Positions 16,365 through 24,391 of a stretch of 33,144 nt of DNA are shown in pieces (the stretch's first letter is position 1; the number at the start of each line of letters is the position of its first letter). The stretch covers positions 1 to 33,144 of the forward strand of contig JAIRZY010000078.1 in the NCBI GenBank assembly GCA_031266995.1, written 5' to 3'. Position numbers and translations under genes: made by a program. The notes under the pieces are model-generated. The model did no database searches. It was not told the origin of the DNA and saw nothing but the letters and a program-made list of their open reading frames with translations. Source of the stretch: Tannerella sp. (GTDB taxonomy: Bacteria > Bacteroidota > Bacteroidia > Bacteroidales > Tannerellaceae).

Positions 16365-16817
16365 CTATCTTTTAAAATATACATACTTGGGTTCCATGGG
16401 GACGTACGAGTCGTCGTCCCACAGGGCGCTGGTCAGCATCAGGTCGGCGCTGTAGCGGTTGCAGGCGATGGGGATGTTGTGCACCCTGCACTGCCGGAGC
16501 AGCATCTGAATGTCGGCCTCGTGCGGCTGTGGATTGAGGTCGTCGATCAGGAAAATGGCCAGATTGATCTCCTTGCGCACCACCATGGCGGCAATCTCGG
16601 CATCGCCTCCGAGCGGGCCCGAGTGCATGCAGGTGATGTCGGTCTCTATGCCCTTGTCGTGGAAGGCGCCGGCGATCAGTCCTCCCGTAGTCCCGGTACA
16701 TATAAGATGATGATGCGAGAGAAACTCGGCGTTGTGGAGCGCCCATTCCACCATGTCCGCCTTACGCCTGTCGTGCGCTACCAGCGCGATTGCTAATTTT
16801 TTGTTCATAATGTTCAT
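16365..16817 (-). CDS. mgsA: Methylglyoxal synthase MgsA
   Basis: Converts dihydroxyacetone phosphate to methylglyoxal and phosphate, a bypass of lower glycolysis that frees phosphate. Recognised by IALVAHDRRKADM at the N-terminus, ATP-grasp-free phosphate-site TGTTGGL, and SGPLGGD with the catalytic Asp72. Further along are Asp92 or Asp93 and His99 in DDLNPQPHEADIQ, in the same register as E. coli Asp71, Asp91 and His98. It is 150 residues, a normal size. A second ATG three codons in (16808) is an equally good start. It sits inside the leu operon, 64 bp after the synthase paralogue and 5 bp before leuB, which is not an arrangement I would predict from pathway logic. Confidence 0.94.
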   Translation of the reverse strand: MNIMNKKLAIALVAHDRRKADMVEWALHNAEFLSHHHLICTGTTGGLIAGAFHDKGIETDITCMHSGPLGGDAEIAAMVVRKEINLAIFLIDDLNPQPHEADIQMLLRQCRVHNIPIACNRYSADLMLTSALWDDDSYVPMEPKYVYFKR

Positions 16818-16881
16818 CAGTTAATATGGTTTCTTCCGGCGCCGGGGTTCCGTATGCCTCTCCCCGGCCGCGCCGTGTAAT

Positions 16882-18393
16882 TTATCGTTCTATCCTGTTC
16901 AGCATCTTCACGGTCGCCTTGATGGCCGCCTCCATCTGGTCGGCATCCAGTCCGCGCGTCTTAAACTCCGCACCTTCGTGACGCCAGCTGATGATGGTCT
17001 GCACGAAGGCATCCGTGCGCCCGCCGGGCGGGATCGAGACGGCATAGTTCGTCAGCATCGGAAAAGGACGCCCCAGAGACTTGTAAATCTTGCGGAGCGC
17101 GCGCACGAAGGCGTCATACTGCCCGTCGCCCGTTGCCGTTTCCTCGTAGGCCGTGCCGTGGATTTCAATCTTCAGCGTCGCCACCGGCCTTAATCCCTGC
17201 GTCAAAGATAGGGAATAATTCAATATCCTGATATTATTCTCCGGCGTATCCTGCTGCAGCACGTCGGAAACGATATAGGGCAAGTCCTCCTGAGTGACGA
17301 TCTCCTTCTTGTCGCCCAGCTCGATGACGCGCTCGGTGACCTTGCGCATGTCGTCTTCCGTCAGTTCGATTCCGAGCATTTCGAGGTTCATGCGTATATT
17401 GGCCCGTCCGGACGTCTTGCCGAGGGCATATTCGCGCATGCGCCCGAAGCGTTCGGGTATCAGGTCGTTGCAGTAGAGGCTGTTTTTGCTGTCGCCGTCG
17501 GCATGTACGCCCGCGCACTGCGTGAACACGTGCTCGCCGACGATCGGGCTGTTGGGCGCGACGTGTACGCCCGAATAGGCTTCGATCGTCTTGCTGACGC
17601 GGGTGATGCGGTCTTCGTTGACGGACGTCCGCATCTTCAACTGGTCGTGTATCACGGCCACGACACTGCTCAGCGGAGCATTGCCGGCGCGTTCGCCCAG
17701 CCCGTTGACCGTCGCGTGTATGCCGCGGATACCGGCACGGATGGCGGCATACGCGTTTGCCACCGCCAGGCCGTAGTCGTTGTGCGCGTGGAAGTCAAAA
17801 TGCACGCCCGGATAGCGCGCCGTCATGTCGCGGCAGTACGCATACGCCTTTTCCGGATTCAGCACGCCCAGCGTGTCGGGCAGCATGATGCGCTTCAGCG
17901 GCAGCCTGACCAGCGCGTCCGTGAGCCGGTACACGTATTCGGGCGACTGCTGCATGCCGTTCGACCAGTCTTCGAGGTAGACGTTGACGGCGATGCCCAT
18001 CTGCCCGGCCATTTCCGTTTCGCGGACGATGTCGGCGATGTGCTGCTCCGGCGTCTTGCGGAGCTGTTCGGTCAGATGCCTGTACGAACCTTTACAGAGC
18101 AGGTTCACCACCTGGCAGCCGGCAGAGCTGATCCACCGCAGCGACTCGCCGCCGTCGATAAAGCCCAAAACCTCCACGCGCGGCAGGCAGCCGGCCTGCG
18201 ACGCCCACTGCGCAATCTTCTTCACCGAATCGAACTCGCCTTTCGAGACGCGGGCAGAGCCTGTCTCGATGCGGTCTACATTCAGCTCGTTGAGCAGCAG
18301 GCGGGCGATAGCCTTTTTTTCCTGCCTCGAGAAGGAGACACCGTTGGTCTGCTCGCCGTCGCGCAGGGTAGTATCTAAAAGTTCTATCATCAT
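16882..18393 (-). CDS. 2-isopropylmalate/(R)-citramalate synthase paralogue
   Basis: A second member of the LeuA/CimA family in this operon, condensing acetyl-CoA with a 2-oxo acid. Seen: TLRDGEQTNGVSFS (metal and catalytic region), DFHAHNDYGLAVANAYAA (HxH metal ligands), NGLGERAGNAPLSSV, and a C-terminal regulatory (LeuA-dimer-like) domain from about residue 375. It is 503 residues. Because a canonical leuA lies at the head of the operon, this copy is more likely a citramalate synthase using pyruvate, which would allow isoleucine synthesis through LeuCD and LeuB. That specificity is inference; a homocitrate synthase or a second isopropylmalate synthase is possible. It starts 13 bp after the leuD stop. 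Confidence 0.85.
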   Translation of the reverse strand: MMIELLDTTLRDGEQTNGVSFSRQEKKAIARLLLNELNVDRIETGSARVSKGEFDSVKKIAQWASQAGCLPRVEVLGFIDGGESLRWISSAGCQVVNLLCKGSYRHLTEQLRKTPEQHIADIVRETEMAGQMGIAVNVYLEDWSNGMQQSPEYVYRLTDALVRLPLKRIMLPDTLGVLNPEKAYAYCRDMTARYPGVHFDFHAHNDYGLAVANAYAAIRAGIRGIHATVNGLGERAGNAPLSSVVAVIHDQLKMRTSVNEDRITRVSKTIEAYSGVHVAPNSPIVGEHVFTQCAGVHADGDSKNSLYCNDLIPERFGRMREYALGKTSGRANIRMNLEMLGIELTEDDMRKVTERVIELGDKKEIVTQEDLPYIVSDVLQQDTPENNIRILNYSLSLTQGLRPVATLKIEIHGTAYEETATGDGQYDAFVRALRKIYKSLGRPFPMLTNYAVSIPPGGRTDAFVQTIISWRHEGAEFKTRGLDADQMEAAIKATVKMLNRIER

Positions 18394-18406
18394 GAATCTT
18401 CAAATC

Positions 18407-19000
18407 TTAAACTTTACACATGCCCGCTTCGTACGCTTCGATTTTATCTTTCCGGCTCAGCAGGTAGTCAATGTTGTCCAGCCCCTGCAGGAGGCAGTCG
18501 CGCTTGCGGGCGTTGATTTCGAACGTTTCCGAACGGCCGTCGGCGTTGCAGGTAATCCGCCGGTTTTCGAGGTCGACCGTGAGCGTTGTTGCCGGGTCAT
18601 TTGCGACGGCGGCAAAGACGCCGGCCAGAAACGCGGGCGAAACGACGACCGGCAGGACGCCGTTGTTCAGCGCATTGCCCTTGAAGATGTCGGCAAAGAA
18701 ACTGCTCACGACCACGCGGAAACCATATCCGGCAATCGCCCAGGCGGCATGTTCGCGGCTCGACCCGCTGCCGAAATTCTTCCCCGCGACGAGAATCGCA
18801 CCCTTATATCGACCCTGATTGAGGACGAAGCCGGGATTCGGATTCCCTTCCCTGTCGTATCGCCAGTCGTAAAACAGATTGTCGCCGAAGCCCTCGCGTG
18901 TGGTGGCCTTCAGGAAGCGTGCCGGTATGATCTGATCCGTATCCACATTCTCCAGCGGGAGAGGCACGCAGGTGGATGTTAATGTAATAAATTTGTCCAT
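18407..19000 (-). CDS. leuD: 3-isopropylmalate dehydratase small subunit LeuD
   Basis: Swivelling-domain subunit of isopropylmalate isomerase, partner of LeuC. The N-terminus [18 protein letters not shown] and the core [17 protein letters not shown] are diagnostic. At 197 residues it is a full-length LeuD. The gene is intact and precedes the synthase paralogue by 13 bp. Unusually, it is separated from leuC by 519 bp occupied by an inserted, decayed four-helix-bundle cassette, with no clear TAnnTTTG promoter in the gap. Its expression may therefore depend on read-through from leuC. Confidence 0.95.
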   Translation of the reverse strand: MDKFITLTSTCVPLPLENVDTDQIIPARFLKATTREGFGDNLFYDWRYDREGNPNPGFVLNQGRYKGAILVAGKNFGSGSSREHAAWAIAGYGFRVVVSSFFADIFKGNALNNGVLPVVVSPAFLAGVFAAVANDPATTLTVDLENRRITCNADGRSETFEINARKRDCLLQGLDNIDYLLSRKDKIEAYEAGMCKV

Positions 19001-19008
19001 AAATAATC

Positions 19009-19515
19009 AATTAGACAATTAGCAAATTAGTAAATGCGAGAATTAGCAAATGAGAGAATGTGGAAATACAAAAAACTCTCTTTATTTGCTCATTGCCCAA
19101 TTTGCTCATTGTATTCATTCTCTTTTTGTTTTTGCTGTACTTATTATTTTGTTAATAATACATTTCAATTCCTTTACTCTATCCGGCAGTTTATCGTCAA
19201 AATTATAACTCTCCGAATATTTACATAGCAAGAGTCAATATTCTGTTTCATCCGCTTCCTTTGCCGCAATTTTAAACTTGTGCATAAATCAAGCTTACTT
19301 TCACTGTTTTGAGCTTCCCAAATATTAGCACCAATAGAAATTCCACTCTTTTGCAGTTGTTTGGAAACAACATATTTTTGAGCTTTTCCAGCGACTCCGT
19401 ATATTGAATGATGTCCAAAGCAAATTTGAAACTCAAGTCGACCACCTTATTGCCCGTTTCATCCATAATAACCTCCATTCTATCTCATTCTCTCATTTGC
19501 TAATTGTCTAATTTG
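19009..19515. mobile_element. Inserted cassette with inverted-repeat ends between leuC and leuD
   Basis: AATTAGCAAATGAGAGAATG at 19041-19060 has a perfect inverted copy at 19486-19505. AATTAG/GCAAATTAG simple repeats extend both ends to the borders of leuD and leuC. The interior is visibly AT-rich compared with the GC-rich leu genes and holds only a broken four-helix-bundle gene. No transposase is present, so this is not a classical insertion sequence. The 23S intervening-sequence protein family is known as stray elements in rRNA and elsewhere; mobility here is inferred from the position and the ends. Confidence 0.6.
19115..19478 (-). pseudogene. Decayed four-helix-bundle (23S intervening-sequence protein) gene
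   Basis: Reading the minus strand across three frames reconstructs a typical member of the four-helix-bundle/IVP family. Frame 1 gives KVVDLSFKFALDIIQYTESL. After a 1-nt loss near 19384, frame 2 gives YVVSKQLQKSGISIGANI, then WEAQNSESKLD. After another 1-nt loss in a T-run near 19294, frame 3 gives FMHKFKIAAKEADETEY. There TGA stands where the family has the Trp codon TGG, and the reading continues LLLCKYSESYNFDDKLPDRV to a natural TGA at 19115. So there are two frameshifts and one nonsense change. The 68-residue ORF in the track (19272-19478) is only the first fragment. The family role is unclear. Confidence 0.85.
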
Positions 19516-19519
19516 CTAA

Positions 19520-20914
19520 TTACCCCATTATCCTGGGATCGGTAATCTTTCCCGTGACGGCGGCAGCGGCAGCGACCAGAGGCCCGGCCAGCAACGTTCG
19601 TGCGCCGGGACCCTGGCGTCCTTCAAAATTGCGGTTCGAAGTCGAGACCGCATACCTGCCGGCCGGCACCTTGTCGTCATTCATCGCCAGACACGCCGAG
19701 CAGCCCGGCTGACGCAGTTCAAACCCGGCCTCGGCCAGTATCCGGTCGATACCCCCGGCGCGAATCTGTTTTTCCACCGCCCAACTGCCGGGCACGAGCC
19801 ACGCCGTCACGCCCGCCGCTTTCTTTTTCCCCTTGACAACAGAGGCAAACGCGCGAAAATCCTCGATACGGCCGTTCGTGCAACTGCCCAGAAACACGTA
19901 GTCGACGGGCTTTCCGGCAATCGGTTCGCCGGCTTTGAAGCCCATGTAGTCGAGCGCTTTCCGGAAAGATGCGCGACCTGCCGCGTCGATGCTTTCGAGC
20001 GTCGGGATGGTCTCGCCGATGCCGATGCCCATGCCCGGATTCGTGCCGTAGGTGATCATCGGCTCGATGTCTTCGGCGCGAAAGGAAACTTCGCGGTCGA
20101 ACACGGCGCCATCGTCCGTGCGAAGCGTACACCAGTATGCCACTGCCCGGTTCCAGTCGTCGCCTTTGGGTGCAAACTCGGCATCTTTCAGGTAAGCGAA
20201 CGTCACGTCGTCCGGTGCAATCATGCCGCCGCGCGCGCCCATCTCGATGGAGAGGTTGCAGAGCGTGAGGCGTTCGTCCATGGTCATACGGCGGATGGTT
20301 TCGCCGGCGTATTCGACGAAGTAGCCTGTTGCACCGCCGGTGGTCATCTGCCGGATGAGGTAGAGGGCGACGTCCTTGGCCGTTACGCCCGGTTTCAGAC
20401 GGCCGTCGACGGTGATGCGCATGGTTTCGGGCTTCTGCTGCAGGAGACATTGCGTAGCGAGGGTCATTTCGACTTCGCTCGTGCCGATGCCGAAGGCGAT
20501 GGCGCCCATCGCGCCGTGGGTAGAGGTATGGCTGTCACCGCAGACGATGGTCATGCCCGGCTGCGTCAGGCCGTTTTCGGGGCCGACGACGTGGATGATG
20601 CCGTTTTTCGGATGCAGCAGACCGTAGTGCGTCAGGCCGAAATCGGCGGCATTCTTTTTCAGCGTGTCGACCTGATTACGCGACACGGCGTCTTCGATGG
20701 GTCTGTCCTGTTCCAGCGTGGGTATGTTGTGGTCGGGCATGCAGGTGATCTGCTGCGGGCGGAAGGGTTTCAGCCCGCGCGTGCGCAGTCCGGCGAAAGC
20801 CTGCGGGCTTGTTACTTCGTGGCAGTAGAGGCGGTCGATGTACAACTGGACGGTGCCGTCCGGCAACGTGTCTACCACGTGTTTTCTCCAGATTTTTTCA
20901 AATAGAGTCTTCAT
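19520..20914 (-). CDS. leuC: 3-isopropylmalate dehydratase large subunit LeuC
   Basis: Aconitase-family subunit that holds the [4Fe-4S] cluster and isomerises 2- to 3-isopropylmalate together with LeuD. Motifs: [21 protein letters not shown] in the N-terminal half, the first cluster cysteine in [13 protein letters not shown], and the other two in [11 protein letters not shown]. At 464 residues it is the normal bacterial size. It starts 27 bp after the leuA stop and appears intact to its natural stop at 19520, right at the edge of the inserted cassette. Cotranscription with leuA is likely. Confidence 0.96.
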   Translation of the reverse strand: MKTLFEKIWRKHVVDTLPDGTVQLYIDRLYCHEVTSPQAFAGLRTRGLKPFRPQQITCMPDHNIPTLEQDRPIEDAVSRNQVDTLKKNAADFGLTHYGLLHPKNGIIHVVGPENGLTQPGMTIVCGDSHTSTHGAMGAIAFGIGTSEVEMTLATQCLLQQKPETMRITVDGRLKPGVTAKDVALYLIRQMTTGGATGYFVEYAGETIRRMTMDERLTLCNLSIEMGARGGMIAPDDVTFAYLKDAEFAPKGDDWNRAVAYWCTLRTDDGAVFDREVSFRAEDIEPMITYGTNPGMGIGIGETIPTLESIDAAGRASFRKALDYMGFKAGEPIAGKPVDYVFLGSCTNGRIEDFRAFASVVKGKKKAAGVTAWLVPGSWAVEKQIRAGGIDRILAEAGFELRQPGCSACLAMNDDKVPAGRYAVSTSNRNFEGRQGPGARTLLAGPLVAAAAAVTGKITDPRIMG

Positions 20915-20941
20915 TTTCTCATGCGTTTTATTTACCGTATT

Positions 20942-22438
20942 TCATTTTGCAAATTTATTAATTGCATCGACAAAAGCCTCTACAGAAGCGGCAATAATAT
21001 CGGTGTTTGCCGAAAACCCGTAGTAGATATTGCCTTCGTACTCCACCTGGATGTGCACCTTCCCTATGTCGTCGCTTCCCTTGTTGATGGCCTGGATGAG
21101 AAATTCCTGAATCGTCATCTGGCGGTGGATGATGCTTTTGACGGCTTTGATGGCGGCATCGACCGGCCCGTTGCCCGATGCGGCCGATTCGAACCGCTCA
21201 CCGGCAATGTCGAGGCAGACGCTCGCCACGGGCTGCAGGCCGATGCCCGAAGTTACCTGCAGGTATTGCAGCTTGATGCGCTGCGACGAAGTGCGGTCTT
21301 TTCCGACCAGCAGCAGGATGTCGTCATCGCGGATATCTTTTTTCCCGTCGGCCAGCTTCAGGAAGTCTTCGTATACTTTATCCAGTTTTTCGGGTTCCAG
21401 CTTGACGCCGAGCAGGTTCAGGCGGTGCTTGAGGGCGGCGCGGCCGCTGCGGGCCGTCAGGACGATGGCGTTGTCGTCCAGTCCGATATCTTTCGGGTCG
21501 ATGATTTCGTAGCTTTCGCGGTTTTTCAGCACACCGTCCTGGTGTATGCCGGAGGAGTGTGCGAAGGCGTTGCGGCCGACGATGGCCTTGTTTGGCTGTA
21601 CGGGCATGTTCATCAGGCTTGATACCATGCGGCTGATGCCGTATATCTTGGTCGTGTTGATGTTCGTGTCGATGCCCGGCTCGCGGTGGCTCTTGAAGAT
21701 CATTGCGACTTCTTCGAGGGAGGTATTGCCGGCACGCTCGCCGATGCCGTTGACGGTGACTTCGACCTGCCGCGCGCCGCTGAGGACACCCTGAACTGTG
21801 TTGGCGGTGGCCATGCCGAGGTCGTTGTGGCAGTGGGTGGAGATGACGGCCTTGTGGATTCCGTCGACATGCTCGACGAGGTAGCGGATTTTGGCGGCAT
21901 ACTCGGCGGGCAGGCAGTAGCCAGTCGTGTCGGGGATGTTGACGGTCGTGGCGCCGGAACGGATCACGACTTCGACGACGCGCGCGAGGTATTCGTTGTC
22001 CGTCCGCCCGGCGTCTTCGCAGTAGAACTCGACGTCATCGACGTACTGCTTTGCATAGCGCGTGGCGGCAACGGCGCGTTCGAGGATTTCTTCGCGGCTG
22101 GAGTTGAATTTGTAGCGGATATGGTAGTCGGACGTGCCGATGCCCGTGTGGATACGCTTGCGTTTGGCGTGCCGGAGCGCTTCGAAGGCTACGTCGATGT
22201 CTTTCTCCACTGCACGGGTCAGGGCACAAATCGTCGGCCACGTGACGGCCTTCGATATCTCAATTACGCTGTTGAAATCGCCCGGACTTGAGACGGGAAA
22301 ACCAGCTTCGATTACATCGACGCCCAGTTCCTCGAGTGCTTCGGCTACCTGTATCTTCTCTACTGTGTTCAACTGGCAGCCGGGCACCTGCTCGCCGTCG
22401 CGCAGCGTTGTATCAAAAATGAATAATCTTTCTGACAT
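20942..22438 (-). CDS. leuA: 2-isopropylmalate synthase LeuA
   Basis: First committed enzyme of leucine synthesis, condensing acetyl-CoA and 2-oxoisovalerate. Seen: [16 protein letters not shown] at the N-terminus, [18 protein letters not shown] with the metal-binding Hx[18 protein letters not shown], and [11 protein letters not shown]-terminal allosteric domain from about residue 370 normally mediates leucine feedback. It is 498 residues. It heads the operon leuA-leuC-leuD-synthase paralogue-mgsA-leuB. No TAnnTTTG promoter is visible in the 108 bp upstream; that stretch instead holds an attenuator-like hairpin. Transcription may enter from the promoter of the small gene upstream (23093). Confidence 0.95.
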   Translation of the reverse strand: MSERLFIFDTTLRDGEQVPGCQLNTVEKIQVAEALEELGVDVIEAGFPVSSPGDFNSVIEISKAVTWPTICALTRAVEKDIDVAFEALRHAKRKRIHTGIGTSDYHIRYKFNSSREEILERAVAATRYAKQYVDDVEFYCEDAGRTDNEYLARVVEVVIRSGATTVNIPDTTGYCLPAEYAAKIRYLVEHVDGIHKAVISTHCHNDLGMATANTVQGVLSGARQVEVTVNGIGERAGNTSLEEVAMIFKSHREPGIDTNINTTKIYGISRMVSSLMNMPVQPNKAIVGRNAFAHSSGIHQDGVLKNRESYEIIDPKDIGLDDNAIVLTARSGRAALKHRLNLLGVKLEPEKLDKVYEDFLKLADGKKDIRDDDILLLVGKDRTSSQRIKLQYLQVTSGIGLQPVASVCLDIAGERFESAASGNGPVDAAIKAVKSIIHRQMTIQEFLIQAINKGSDDIGKVHIQVEYEGNIYYGFSANTDIIAASVEAFVDAINKFAK

Positions 22439-22464
22439 GGTTTGCTTTTGTTTTTTTGTTCAAT

Positions 22465-22512
22465 AAAAAACCTTCCTCACGCAGGGAAGTGAGGAAGGTC
22501 TTTATGATTCAT
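22465..22512 (-). promoter_or_regulatory. Hairpin plus T-run before leuA: terminator or attenuator
   Basis: On the minus strand ACCTTCCTCAC pairs with GTGAGGAAGGT (22499-22489 with 22480-22470), an 11-bp stem with an 8-nt loop followed by TTTTTT. It looks like a strong intrinsic terminator 26 bp before the leuA start. A 12-codon minus-strand ORF (22512-22477, MNHKDLPHFPA) runs through the left arm and ends in the right arm, as a leader peptide would. It has only one Leu codon, so leucine sensing is doubtful. The simpler reading is a terminator for the gene at 22547. Confidence 0.7.
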
Positions 22513-22546
22513 TCCGTATCGTATGCTTCTCTCATCGGCCGGCGGG

Positions 22547-23071
22547 TCAGATTCCTTCCAGTTTGCTTTTCTGTATCGGATAGGCGTGCATACACCGGTC
22601 TTTAAGCCCGTAGACGACGAAGGGTGCGTCAAGCGCTTCTTTTTTGAAGTCGGCCTGTACGAATACAAACAGTCCTTTTGCTTCGTCCGTCATGCTGATG
22701 GAAATCTGGTCATGTTCTCCGTCATTGTCGTCGAGCGTTTGACAGTATGAACGCATATCTTGAAAGTATGTCTGCGTACTGCTTTCGTAACGGATGGCAC
22801 CGAGAGGGATTTCGCGCGCCGTGGCCTCCAGGTCCGCGATCTCGGCATCGCTCAACGCGCCCTTTGTCGAGAAGGCGTAGATTGCGTAATAAGAAGACTC
22901 GTGACTGGCGCGCGCCAGGGTATAAAGCGGGGCTATGCCCTTTACAGTTGAGGCGTTCCAGATTGCCAGAGATTTTTTATCGTTTCCACCAAATCCAAAA
23001 AATCCTCTGCCGTGCAGGTTTTTCCATCCGTCGACGGAGTTCAGTTTTTGTTCAATGATTTTTAGTTCCAT
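22547..23071 (-). CDS. Hypothetical protein, 174 residues
   Basis: I do not recognise this protein. It has no signal peptide and no membrane segment, and looks like a soluble cytoplasmic protein. A Gly/Phe-rich patch, GRGFFGFGGNDKK, lies near the N-terminus, followed by a mixed alpha/beta sequence with scattered aromatic residues. It has a near-ideal Bacteroidota promoter (23093-23125) 22 bp before the start. It is followed by the hairpin upstream of leuA in the same direction. Either it is a single-gene unit ended by that hairpin, or it is the first gene of the leu transcript with the hairpin as attenuator. The absence of another promoter before leuA makes the second reading possible. Confidence 0.75.
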   Translation of the reverse strand: MELKIIEQKLNSVDGWKNLHGRGFFGFGGNDKKSLAIWNASTVKGIAPLYTLARASHESSYYAIYAFSTKGALSDAEIADLEATAREIPLGAIRYESSTQTYFQDMRSYCQTLDDNDGEHDQISISMTDEAKGLFVFVQADFKKEALDAPFVVYGLKDRCMHAYPIQKSKLEGI

Positions 23072-23092
23072 ATTATTATTGTTTTTTGTGCG

Positions 23093-23125
23093 GCAAAGAT
23101 ACGGACTGTTTTTTGAATCCGCAAA
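23093..23125 (-). promoter_or_regulatory. Bacteroidota promoter of the 22547-23071 gene
   Basis: Minus-strand TATCTTTGC (23101-23093) is a perfect -7 element, and TTTG (23125-23122) lies exactly 20 bp upstream as the -33 element. It is the best promoter in the leu region. Confidence 0.8.
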
Positions 23126-23245
23126 AAATTTGTGCTTTTTTTTCTACTTTCCTTTCGAACCGAAAGATTTTCGCGCATTGCCGTTTTTATCTTTCATGAT
23201 CCGTGGGAGGAGAAACGATGGCTTCGAGGCGTCGCACTGTTCCTG

Positions 23246-23596
23246 TTAAAACGGATGTTTTTTATAATATGCCTGCCGCATGAAATAGTCTGCCGCAAGC
23301 AGCAGCAACGCGAGCGCGCCCGTCAGCAGGCAGGGGACGGGGATGGACAGCGCGGGAAAAACGGCGATGGGCAGCGAAATTTTCAGGTAGATGAACGATG
23401 ACGCGGCCAGCCCGGCAATGGCCGCCAGCGCAGCGAGGATGAGGAGCATCTGCAGCCGCTCGCTGCGCCTGCGCACCCGCTCACGTTCCTGCATGATGCG
23501 TTGCATCATCCTGGCCTGAAAGCCGTCCGGGAGCGCTTCTTCTTCCACCATGCGGTCGAATACTGTTCTGAACGGGTCTGTTTCTTTCTTTTCCAT
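23246..23596 (-). CDS. Small two-helix membrane protein paired with the ECF sigma factor
   Basis: A 116-residue protein with a charged, probably helical cytoplasmic N-terminus (LPDGFQARMMQRIMQERERV) and two hydrophobic segments, about residues 50-70 and 80-106, ending RQAYYKKHPF. It starts 22 bp after the stop of the sigma factor gene and must be cotranscribed with it. Position and topology suggest a membrane anti-sigma factor or modulator. However, the zinc-binding HX3CX2C motif of many anti-sigma proteins is absent, and no named family was recognised, so the role is inference from context. Confidence 0.75.
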   Translation of the reverse strand: MEKKETDPFRTVFDRMVEEEALPDGFQARMMQRIMQERERVRRRSERLQMLLILAALAAIAGLAASSFIYLKISLPIAVFPALSIPVPCLLTGALALLLLAADYFMRQAYYKKHPF

Positions 23597-23618
23597 AGCG
23601 TTTTTATTTTGTTCGTTT

Positions 23619-24170
23619 TCACATGCCGCCGGTCATCAGCGCCAGCAGCTTTTTCCTTATCCTGTGCAGTCGCGTCTTCACGTTCGGCAGGCTCAGGTGC
23701 GTAATGGCGCTGATTTCGTCTACCGTCTGTTCCTGCATGTAGAAGAGCATGATCAACGCCCTGTCGCCTGTCGGGAGCTGCGCCAGCGCTTTCTGGAGGC
23801 GTTCCAAGCGTTCTTCGCCGCTCAACAGGGACATCATGCTTTCGGCGTCGTCGTCCGTCGTGTCGGCAATCGAGGCCTCGTCTATCGGCAGCCACTCCAC
23901 CCGCTGTTTCCGCACGGCCGAGATCGCCGTGTTGCAGGCTATCCGGTAGAGCCAGGTTGAGAAACTGCTGTTTCCGCGAAAGGTGTGCAGCGAGCGGTAT
24001 GCTTTCATAAACACGTCCTGCGTCAGCTCCTCGGCGTCTTCCCTGTTTTCTACCATCCTTACTATCAGCGAAAATACGGGCTTGCCATACCGGTCTGCCA
24101 GTGTGGAAAAATATTCCGTTCTGCCTTCCAGTATTTTTTCTATACAGTAGCCGTCAGTTGCCGATTCCAT
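23619..24170 (-). CDS. ECF-type RNA polymerase sigma factor
   Basis: Sigma-70 family, extracytoplasmic-function group, which directs RNA polymerase to a specific promoter set. Region 2 spans about residues 20-90, with NREDAEELTQDVFMKAYRSL and FSTWLYRIACNTAIS. Region 4 spans about 125-178, with LPTGDRALIMLFYMQEQTVDEIS and the helix-turn-helix LSLPNVKTRLHRIRKKL. A short acidic linker (TTDDDAESM) separates them. It is 183 residues, the usual ECF size. The gene is divergent from the coiled-coil gene at 24392, with promoters in between, and is followed by the small membrane protein that may control it. Target genes cannot be read from this window. Confidence 0.92.
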   Translation of the reverse strand: MESATDGYCIEKILEGRTEYFSTLADRYGKPVFSLIVRMVENREDAEELTQDVFMKAYRSLHTFRGNSSFSTWLYRIACNTAISAVRKQRVEWLPIDEASIADTTDDDAESMMSLLSGEERLERLQKALAQLPTGDRALIMLFYMQEQTVDEISAITHLSLPNVKTRLHRIRKKLLALMTGGM

Positions 24171-24237
24171 CCGATATGATTGATCTTATTTTTCCATTGG
24201 ACGCAATTCGGGCACACAGGTTACAACTGCGAACGGA

Positions 24238-24245
24238 CAAAAGTA
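24238..24245 (-). promoter_or_regulatory. -7 element upstream of the sigma factor gene
   Basis: Minus-strand TACTTTTG (24245-24238) fits TAnnTTTG, about 67 bp before the start codon. No good -33 TTTG is seen at 19-21 bp. Confidence 0.5.
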
Positions 24246-24337
24246 CGAATTTTCCTGAAAAGAGAAGCAGTAAGAACATGCTTTGCGCAGTATATTCATC
24301 ATCGGAAGATAAAATTGTACGGAAAAAACAGTTTTTG

Positions 24338-24369
24338 TTGCTGCAATTTAAAATAAACCGTATCTTTGC
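24338..24369 (+). promoter_or_regulatory. Promoter of the coiled-coil membrane gene
   Basis: TATCTTTGC at 24361-24369 is a perfect -7 element. TTG at 24338-24340 lies 20 bp upstream. The start codon at 24392 follows 22 bp later, so the leader is very short. Confidence 0.7.
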
Positions 24370-24391
24370 GGGAGAATAAGAATATGGTATA

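Noticed and set aside
19272-19478. 68-residue ORF as an intact small gene
   Set aside because: Only the first fragment of a frameshifted four-helix-bundle gene.
23151-23175. CTTTCG-AAC-CGAAAG hairpin as terminator of the sigma factor operon
   Set aside because: Short stem with no T-run in the needed (minus) direction.
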